Below, one piece after another: positions 56,960 to 64,000 of a stretch of 64,000 nt of DNA. The notes below the pieces were generated by a model that saw only the letters and a list, made by a program, of their open reading frames with translations, was not told the origin of the DNA and ran no database searches. The DNA comes from Eustoma russellianum (Eukaryota; Streptophyta; Magnoliopsida; Gentianales; Gentianaceae). Location of the stretch: assembly GCA_036186865.1 (NCBI GenBank), contig AP025066.1:13720851-13784850 (forward strand), written 5' to 3'. Positions within the stretch are counted from its first letter, which is position 1. Every line of letters starts with the position of its first letter. Made by a program: the position numbers and the translations under genes.

Positions 56960-59326
56960 TCACTCATAGAGCCCAAACTTGGTTTTGAATACAGTCTTCC
57001 ATTCATCCCCTTCTCTAATGCGTACCTGGAAGTACGCTTGCTTAAGGTCGATTTTGGTGAAGAATTTAGATCCATGCAACATATCCAACATATCATCCAT
57101 CCTAGGTATGGGGCACCTATACTTGACGGTAATTTTGTTTATGGCTCGGCAATCAGTACACATTCTCCACGTTTCATCCTTTTTGGGTACTAAAATGACT
57201 GGGACGGCAGATGGGCTTAGGCTCTCTCGGACTTGTCCACTTGCTAGGAGCTCCTCTACTTGCCTTTGGATTTCCTTGGTTTCTTCGGGGTTGGCTCGAT
57301 AGGCTGGGCGATTTGGTAATACAGCTCCTGGGACAAAATCGATTTGGTGTTCTATTCCTCTAATGGGTGGTAATCCGGATGGGGGTTCGGAGGGAAATAG
57401 AACTTTGTACTCTTGGATAAGGGGCGCAATAGAGGTGGGTAGGTTTGGTGGGTGTTCTTCTAGGGAAAGGTGACACACCTTAGGAATGATAATGAGGACG
57501 GTTTGATTGCTATAAAGGGCTCGTGTGACCTCTCTTTTCTTTGCGAAATACCCGCACTTCTTTTTGGACTTGTTGACACTTATGGGCACTACCTCTTTTC
57601 CCTTGATCTCTTGTTTTTTGTTCTCACTTTTCAAGCATTCCACGAATTTTCTCTCGGCTTCTTTTTCCTTAGGATTGGCCCTAGACTTTGACATGTGTTG
57701 GTGATCCTTGTGGACTTTGTGTGGTGGAAGTGCATGCAATTTGTACAATTTGCCATTCAATTTGAAAGAATAACGATTCAAATAACCATCATATATCATA
57801 TGTCGATCAAATTGCCATGGCCTACGAAGTAAGATATGACTAGCATGCATTGGTGCAACATCACATAAAACATCACCTTTGTAACTACCAATGCTAAAAG
57901 AAATCAAAACTTGTTTACTTACGCTAACTTCACCGCAATCATTTATCCATGCAAGTTTGTAAGGATGCGGATGGTTAGTCATAGGCAAATTCAATTTTCT
58001 TACCAATTCGATACTAGCCACATTCGCACAAGAACCGGAATCAATGATCATGGTGCACACCTTACCGTTTATCATGCAATGAATATGGAAGATGTTTTCT
58101 CTATGTTGTTCGTGATCATCTAATTTCAGATATGCATTTAAAGCTCTACGCACAACAAGAAACTCCTTAGTGTCAAAATCATCTAATGCGCCTAGATCCT
58201 CTTTAGGTTCAATTTCATTATCATGCTCAGACTCGTTTTCATGCTCGGACTCAAACACATATTCGTTTGTCTCCTCAATTAACATGATTCGCTTTGCATT
58301 AGGACACTCTTTTCCTATGTGACCACGTCCTTGACACTTATAACATTTAATGTCTCTAAACCTGTTTGAGGGATCAGAAAAATTTCCGGTGGGAGTCTTG
58401 CGTTGGGTGCGGTCATAACGCCGTTGTGTGGACTGCACACGATTGTCCATCCTTTGAGACGCTCCTTGGTCGCGTGTTTGGCCTCCTGTAGGCCGTGAAC
58501 TGCGCGTTCCTAAAGACTTGCTAGAAAACCTTGATGAAGACTGATTAGTACGATAAGCGGAATTGAAATTGGAGGAACTACGTACCTTTAATTGATGTTC
58601 AATCTTTTCAGCCATATGGACCATGGTTGTGAGGTCGAGATAAGGTTGAAGATCAACCCTTTGCGCAATCTCCCTGTTTAAACCATGTAAGAATCGAGCC
58701 TTGGTGGCTTCTTCGGGTTCCTGCAAGTTAGACCTTTCCAACAAAATTTCTAACTCTTTATAATACTCGTCTACACTTTTGGAACCTTGATGTAAGTTTT
58801 GCAAACTCGTGAAAATAGAACTCTCATAATTGTTTGGGATAAAATGTTGTCTCATTTCAAACTTCATTTCTTCCCAAGTGGCAATTGGGGGTTGTCTTGT
58901 CTTAGTTCTATTGCGGCACAAGTTTGTCCACCAATTTAGTGCATAACCAAAAAACTCAATAGAAGCGTAACTCACTTTTTGTAATTCACTGTAATTGGTA
59001 CAAGAAAAGATTAGATCCACTTTCGTTTCCCATTCTAAATATTCCTCCGCATTACTTTTACCATAAAACGTGGGAATATTTATTTTGGTTTTGAGAATAT
59101 CGTCATCTTGCGGGAAAAGGGGATTTTGGCGTCTTTGGTAACCACGGGGAGGGTGGTCATCAAAGTCATAATCATCATGCTCAAATGGAATGTAATCATC
59201 ATTGTACCTTCTTGGAGCGTACCTTCTCGGTTGTGTGGGAGGAACAAACCTTCTTGCCTCGATGTTTTGTGGTCTAAGGTTGTCGTCCTCAACTTTTTCT
59301 GGGGGATGGCGCCTTGATGGTGGCAT
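56960..59326 (-). CDS. gag, protease and reverse transcriptase N-terminal half of G
   Basis: 788 open codons. Arg/Tyr-rich N-terminal part, capsid (YALNWWTNLCRNRTK, 'GSKSVDEYYKELEILLERSN'), CCHC knuckle CYKCQGRGHIGKEC near residue 330, an acidic linker, protease 'TMIIDSGSCANVAS' near residue 440, then RT from VPVILVPKKDETWRM to 'FKTKFGLYE'. It ends at TGA where relatives have Trp in 'YEWLVMPFG'. The natural start is 59514, in another frame, so the ATG at 59326 is internal. The near-full length suggests recent activity of the family. This copy is not functional. Confidence 0.9.
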   Translation of the reverse strand: MPPSRRHPPEKVEDDNLRPQNIEARRFVPPTQPRRYAPRRYNDDYIPFEHDDYDFDDHPPRGYQRRQNPLFPQDDDILKTKINIPTFYGKSNAEEYLEWETKVDLIFSCTNYSELQKVSYASIEFFGYALNWWTNLCRNRTKTRQPPIATWEEMKFEMRQHFIPNNYESSIFTSLQNLHQGSKSVDEYYKELEILLERSNLQEPEEATKARFLHGLNREIAQRVDLQPYLDLTTMVHMAEKIEHQLKVRSSSNFNSAYRTNQSSSRFSSKSLGTRSSRPTGGQTRDQGASQRMDNRVQSTQRRYDRTQRKTPTGNFSDPSNRFRDIKCYKCQGRGHIGKECPNAKRIMLIEETNEYVFESEHENESEHDNEIEPKEDLGALDDFDTKEFLVVRRALNAYLKLDDHEQHRENIFHIHCMINGKVCTMIIDSGSCANVASIELVRKLNLPMTNHPHPYKLAWINDCGEVSVSKQVLISFSIGSYKGDVLCDVAPMHASHILLRRPWQFDRHMIYDGYLNRYSFKLNGKLYKLHALPPHKVHKDHQHMSKSRANPKEKEAERKFVECLKSENKKQEIKGKEVVPISVNKSKKKCGYFAKKREVTRALYSNQTVLIIIPKVCHLSLEEHPPNLPTSIAPLIQEYKVLFPSEPPSGLPPIRGIEHQIDFVPGAVLPNRPAYRANPEETKEIQRQVEELLASGQVRESLSPSAVPVILVPKKDETWRMCTDCRAINKITVKYRCPIPRMDDMLDMLHGSKFFTKIDLKQAYFQVRIREGDEWKTVFKTKFGLYE

Positions 59327-59514
59327 AGGAACGCCCTGCTTGTGCCCTGGCCATCACTTGTCTTGTAGCTCCGTTCAACATCTTCCAAGCGATGTTTGAT
59401 TACTTCGTTGTCATGCATGAGTTTCTTTAACATCTCTAACATTTGTTGTTGTGTATTGTCAACAGTCTCAGCCTCCTTTGACTTGCTAGAAGCGGAATGA
59501 TTGCTGCTCTCCAT
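59327..59514 (-). pseudogene. gag N-terminus of G
   Basis: MESSNHSASSKSKEAETVDN at 59514, then 'QQQMLEMLKKLMHDNEVIKH', homologous to B's start but without B's early stop. A frameshift near 59325 ('SRAFLCHHQG') separates it from the main gag frame. Confidence 0.85.
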
Positions 59515-61182
59515 TTTATCTGAGGAATGAAACAAAAAGAAAAAGGAAAGAAGCAAACTAACACAAAGACAAGTAAACGTTAAGGGATTAGTAAAAACAA
59601 ACTATGAACACTCCCGCTTTCTCTGCTTTCCACTCTCTTACCACTTTTCTTCTTGGATAACCTGAAGTTAAGAAGGTTCAAAGTGATCAATAAGAAAGTG
59701 TTTTGCCAATGCTTCTCCAATTCACAACGAGCTCCACTTGTTTCTCCCTTTGTGCTTTCAAGTTGCATCAATTAGTATCAAAGTAGAATCAATAGAAATT
59801 GAAACAAACTTGAACTTTCTACTAAGATTCAAAGAAAATAAGAAACCAAAATTGATGTATAAGGCTGAACCAAAGATGAACTAAGGGTTGCCGTGGACAA
59901 TCTTTAGTTAATTTTGATTCTATGCACTTACTATCCACAAAATGGTTCAAGTCATGCAACAATCGAGCAACCAAGTGTGTGATTGGTTCAAGAAGAGTAG
60001 GATAAGGAGAATATGATGTGGGAGGACAGTTGTATGTAGCAAGGAATGAAATACGGTATCCAAGGTTTTCAAATCGTACCAAAAATTTTCCACGTAATGC
60101 ACAAACGTTTTGCCTTTTTTCTTTTCTCTTGTTCTTTTGTTTTTCTTTTTCTTCCTTTTTGTTTCAACGTAAGCAAGGTTCAGATCTTTTTTTTGACTAG
60201 GGGCAAAATTGAAATTTCATGCGTTTTGCACGTAGCACTTTCGTTTTTGGACAGAATAGTGCAATGTCTTTAAAATGCAATTTGCAAATTTGACTTGCAA
60301 CAAAAATAACCTTGGAAAGTGAGGGAAATTGGGGTAGGGCCAAATTGGGTTAGGGTTAGGGTTTTTTGATTTAGGGTTTTTTTGAACGTTTTGAGAATTT
60401 GCGGAATGGGATTTTAGGAACTGAATGGGCGGGGTAAATGGACTATTTGGGTTGGTAATTGATGAATTGTGTGGTCAATTCGGATAATGGTTAAGTGTAG
60501 GCCAGAATTGAACAAAAATTCAAATTCTAGGGTTAGGGTTTTGTTTTGAATGAATTGGGAACTTTGGATGCTAATTTTGTTTGGTAAAATGGGGTTGGGG
60601 CTTGTTGTTAATGGTGTAAATAAGGTAGTTTGGAATCAGGTTGGTGAGTTTTAGGGTTGGGTTAGGGTGGGTGCTGGTTGGCCGTGGGGTGTGGGATGAT
60701 TTTAGGGTTTGCTTGAGGTGGAAAAAAGGGTTGTGAAGACAAACACACGTATGACTAACTTGAACTAAAGCATGAAATCAATCACAATGCGAATCACAAG
60801 ATGCATACAATCATCACCAACTAAAAGCTTCGGTAGCAACAAGATAATTTGAAACCGAGGTAGCTTTATAGGCTGATTGTTGGAATGTTTTAAAGAAAGC
60901 TGAATGGAACCTAAAATGCAACAAACCCTAGTTTGTTCAAGTTTGAACGACTTAAATCAGATGTGACGCCAAAAGGAAATAAAAGAGATGACACTTGAAT
61001 GATGAAAAGCAAAATGAAACAAAATGCAAAGATTCAAGCAAATTAATTGGACGTTTTGTTTTTTGTATGAAATGCAAGACAAATGACGTGTAGAATGAGG
61101 GGTAGAAGAAGGACACAACTAAACTTGAAAAGACTAGACTCAAACGAAAAGGAAATGATAGACGGTGGAATAGAGTAATCTA
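59515..61182 (-). other. Untranslated leader of G, with intron-like segment and TTTAGGG motifs
   Basis: Homologous to B's leader. The 122-bp intron-like segment is 59520-59641 on the - strand (donor GTAAGAG, acceptor TTCCTCAG six bases before ATG). Telomere-like motifs on + include GGGTTAGGGTTAGGG near 60346 and TTTAGGG near 60371. No coding frame supported. Confidence 0.7.
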
Positions 61183-61195
61183 GTCTCTGATACCA
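61183..61195 (-). other. Primer binding site of G
   Basis: TGGTATCAGAGAC on the - strand, three bases from the LTR; tRNA-Met type with one change from B. Confidence 0.9.
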
Positions 61196-61198
61196 ATT

Positions 61199-62640
61199 TG
61201 ATGCGTGCAACTCGTGGGCTCCAACAATTCCACCTTCCAAACGTCCTTCACAAAGGGTTAGGCACAAGGAAGAAGACTTCCCCTTGCTTCCTTAGTGATA
61301 AAAACGTGTGGCTTAATTGAGCAAGACCAACACTTCAAGATGGTCGTTGATCAGGCAAACCAATATGGCCCTCCTGGACGGCACCTTTTCGCAATGGCAA
61401 CACCTTTAAAATGCTCAACTTTGAAGGATCTTAACTTCGGTTTTTAATGCAAAACCAAGAAAACAAAGTATCACACAAAGTGAAGGAAATATCAAGAATG
61501 GTTATTCATCAAAGTTGTGGTTACAAATCGGCCAAAGGGCTTATTTATAGATGCCTAAGACACTTTAAAATAATCAGATATTATCTAAAAGAAATAGCTA
61601 GAAAAACATTTGAATTGAAATTGAATTTGCTAATTATTTGAATTCAAAAATAACTTGAAAAATCCTCGCTAAAATCTGGTTGAAATCCTCCTTTTCCAGC
61701 CGTGTATTTGATCAGAAAATGAGGCATTGTGGAGCTGTTTTGATGACTAGGATAGGGTTGAACTTGAATCCAAAAGTTGGGTGAAGTTTGAATTCAAATT
61801 GAATTTGAATTTGAGTGGAGCTTGAATTTGTTTGATGTTTATCCTCCATCTATCCTTCAGCCGTGTTTAACAAGTCTAAGAAAGGTCTTGAAATCTGATT
61901 TTGATGATGATAATAAGGCTGGAGTTGAATTCAAAAGATGGTTGAAGTTCGAATTCATATTGAGTTTGATTGAATTCAAACTTGGATTTAATTTGAATTG
62001 GATTTTATCCTTCCTTTCTCCTTAAAGATGGCGTGTAGGTTGGATGATATGGTAGCTGAATTCCTTTTGAAATGTAAGCCTCAAATTGGTTGAAACTTGA
62101 ATTCAAATCATGGATGAATTTAAATTCAAGTTTAGCTTTGAATTTAAAATTCAATTTGACCATCATCCTCTTTGCTTCAACTTGGCCGGCCCCTTGATGT
62201 TTTTTGGAGATGATTTTTGATTTCAATTTGAACAAGAGATTCCATCTTGGACACATTTGAGTTTGTCTTTATGGAGACAAACATTCTCTTCAAGACAACA
62301 TTCCTTTTGTCTCCTTTTTTGTAACACGCGGCTATCTTCCTCTTTTTGGGCCTTCATTTTATTTGAATCTTCCATGTACCTAATTTTTCTACAAAGCAAA
62401 CACATAAAACAAAGATCACAAGAAAACAAGATAAACTTCAAGATAAAGAAAGCACACACACACCCCATTCAAAAGGTGGGTTCAATAAAGTGAACCCATG
62501 GAACCTTAGGTTCATCTTGGACATGCTTAAACAAGAAGGTTCCAACTTGATGACAAAGTTCTCTTGCCCTCCTTCTTGTCATAGGGCCCTTGACCTCTTG
62601 ATGGGACCTTTGATCCTCATCGGACCCTTGATCGTCATCA
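61199..62640 (-). repeat. 5' LTR of element G (right copy)
   Basis: 1442 bp, near-identical to 53376-54801, with small indels such as a duplicated GAATTC-type unit near 61945. Confidence 0.93.
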
Positions 62641-62960
62641 ATAAGAGGGAGTTCCTCTGCCCCTTTGGGACATATCTGCAGAATGAGAGATATTACTCAT
62701 CAAGATATTCTTTAGTTAAGAAATCAGGAATACCAATATCTGGTCCTTTTTTGTACATAATATCAAAACCAAATGTGGCTGAATTAGCCTGCAATCTTGC
62801 AAACATTTGTTTAGAAATATCATGCTTAAAATCTTTTTGAAACATACATTTTGCAGCCTGACAATCAGTTCGTATTACAAACTTTTGATTATATAAATCA
62901 TCTTTAAATTTCAATACACATTTTACAATAGCAAGAATTTGTTTAGCTATTGTAGCTTAA
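62641..62960 (-). pseudogene. Endogenous pararetrovirus RNase H end
   Basis: On the - strand the frame has FVIRTDCQAAK, 'DISKQMFARLQA' and DIMYKKGPDIGIPDFLTKE, the typical end of Caulimoviridae RNase H. It runs into an RG-rich linker at 62641-62680, where element G interrupts. The upstream half (IIETDAFDIGYRG near 63070) is in the same - strand order but separated by stops. Decayed genome-integrated copy; no sign it can be expressed as a whole. Confidence 0.8.
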
Positions 62961-63635
62961 TTCTTTTGGCTATTAGTCCATTTTCCAGAATGAAACCTTA
63001 CCAGATATTCTTGGTTATTTTCTGGTGCAATTTTCTTCAGATTGCCTCTATACCCGATATCAAAGGCATCTGTTTCTATTATTTTCATCCAATTTGGGTT
63101 TGCCAACATTAAACAAGGTAAGTTAACCACCTTTTGTGTAATATTCTTAACAGCTTGCCTATAAGCATTTATCCAAGGTGTAATTTCTTTTTTAATCTAT
63201 CATATAATATAGCAGTATCTTTTGATAAATCTTTATAATAGGGAAAAATAAATTTAAACTCCCTAAAAATCTTTGTAATTGAGTTTTCTCTATTATTTCA
63301 TCAGGAAATTTAGAAACAAATTATATACTTCTATTTATAGGAATTGTTTTTCCTTTCTCTATATTTTGTCCTAAAAATCTAACTTTACTTTGGAATAACA
63401 TCATTTTAGGTCTAGATACTACTAAACTATTTTGAATTATAATTTTCTTAAAAATACTGAGATGTTTAAAATGCATCTCAATTGTTTTGAGAATATTAAC
63501 GTATCATCAACATGAACAATAATAAATTCACTATAAGGAATAAAAATATCATTCATAACATTCTGGAATTCAAAAGGAGCATTATTCAAACCAAAAGGCA
63601 TAACATTCCATTCATAATATCCTATTTGTATAGTA
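62961..63635 (-). pseudogene. Endogenous pararetrovirus reverse transcriptase fragment
   Basis: - strand pieces: YYEWNVMPFGLNNAPFEFQN and a degraded active site, VHVDDTLIFSK, near 63500-63620, then thumb-like remnants and the RNase H start near 63050-63110. 'NVMPFGLxNAPxEFQ' with 'IYVDDVLIFS' is characteristic of plant pararetroviruses rather than Ty3 elements. Upstream domains are missing because LTR I cuts in at 63636. Frameshifts and stops throughout. I place it in Caulimoviridae, perhaps near petu- or florendoviruses; genus uncertain. Confidence 0.78.
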
Positions 63636-64000
63636 TGTAGCGCCCCGCCCAGGGCTAGGGTCTCGGCACGGTGCACCAGCCGCACTCTACTATGAGAAGT
63701 ACAAGGCGTCGATAACATTTGTATGCGCATCATGATAAACATGTATCGAATAGTGAAAGCATCATAAAATAGATGGAAATAAAACATCGACATAAGTACG
63801 AACGTCTACATCCGAATTAGTGTCATAGATACATCATTAGTACAAAATATCATAAATACAGAGCTAAATATTGAAAATACAAAAGCTGCCACTGCAGTCT
63901 ACTAAACAGCTTTCTGAATCCTAGTCTCGGGGCTCATCCTCTACGAACTCTGGTTTAAAGTCCTGTGGTTCTGCATGGTGAAATAAAAAGGTGAGCGATA
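63636..64000 (-). repeat. 3' end of a Tekay-type LTR (I), cut by the window edge
   Basis: On the - strand it ends GGGGCGCTACA at 63636. The last 85 bp align with D, A and E. No primer site follows on the - strand, so it is the right end of an element that inserted into the pararetrovirus; TAGTA (63631-63635) is the candidate duplication. The rest lies outside the window. Confidence 0.8.
63921..63971 (-). CDS. Putative acidic LTR peptide or exon (I)
   Basis: EPQDFKPEFVEDEPRD and TAG on the - strand, 17 codons like D's copy. The frame stays open upstream to the window edge (SLTFLFHHA before the tail). It is preceded by GCTCAC, a T-rich stretch and CATGCAG, a 3' splice-site look-alike. It ends 285 bp before the LTR end. 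Compared with D, 7 of 15 differing codons are synonymous and 6 conservative. Confidence 0.45.
   Translation of the reverse strand, partial: EPQDFKPEFVEDEPRD

Larger units (their letters stand above)
53376..62640 (-). mobile_element. Element G: second B-family (CRM-like) gypsy element, - strand
   Basis: LTRs of about 1.43 kb of the B family on the - strand; duplication ACAAG (53371-53375) and ATAAG (62641-62645), one mismatch. No nested insertions. Long open frames cover gag to reverse transcriptase and reverse transcriptase to integrase. It inserted into a pararetrovirus fragment. It gives the reference against which B's lesions can be read. Confidence 0.94.

Noticed and set aside
14076..62640. 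B and G as the arms of one inverted duplication
   Set aside because: Each has its own target duplication (GGATG versus ACAAG/ATAAG) and different flanks, so they are separate insertions of one family.

Overview
The window is intergenic DNA from a flowering plant, very probably a large, repeat-rich genome. No host gene, rRNA or tRNA gene was found. Almost every base belongs to LTR retrotransposons nested in one another, plus an old endogenous pararetrovirus (Caulimoviridae-like) fragment. The plant assignment rests on the families present: Tekay/Del-type chromoviruses with chromodomains, Angela/BARE-like and SIRE-like Copia elements, CRM-like Ty3/gypsy elements, primer sites matching plant initiator tRNA-Met (TGGTATCAGAGCC) and the pararetrovirus.

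Layout, outermost first. (D) A Tekay-type LTR on the + strand is split into three pieces: probably 1-1101, then 13619-14075, then 51900-52902. It was invaded by (A), a complete but decayed Tekay-type element at 1102-13618 with 3.7-kb LTRs, and by (B), a CRM-like gypsy element at 14076-51894 flanked by the exact 5-bp duplication GGATG. B holds three later insertions. (C) is an Angela/BARE-like Copia at 15483-24108, inside B's 5' LTR, with duplication ATTTG. (H) is a SIRE-like Copia on the - strand at 27285-38762, between B's gag and protease, with duplication AAGTG. (E) is a defective Tekay-like element at 39225-47687, between B's protease and reverse transcriptase, with duplication AAGGG. To the right lies a - strand pararetrovirus fragment (52903-53375 and 62641-63635). 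It is split by (G), a second member of the B family on the - strand at 53376-62640 with duplication ACAAG/ATAAG, and capped by the end of another Tekay-type LTR (I, - strand, from 63636).

Only H keeps a long intact pol (1033 codons). C has one frameshift and one stop. G has two long open frames but a changed reverse transcriptase active site. A, B and E are clearly dead.

The most unusual signal is a short acidic peptide frame found 280-310 bp before the 3' end of all four distinct Tekay-type LTRs (A, D, E, I). Between D and I most codon differences are synonymous or conservative. In each case a branch-point-like CTNAC, a pyrimidine-rich stretch and an AG lie just upstream. This suggests a selected, LTR-encoded peptide or exon. 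Other notable signals are two intron-like insertions in A's gag-pol, three equal-length covarying hairpins in C's LTR, and a conserved 122-bp intron-like segment just before gag in B and G.
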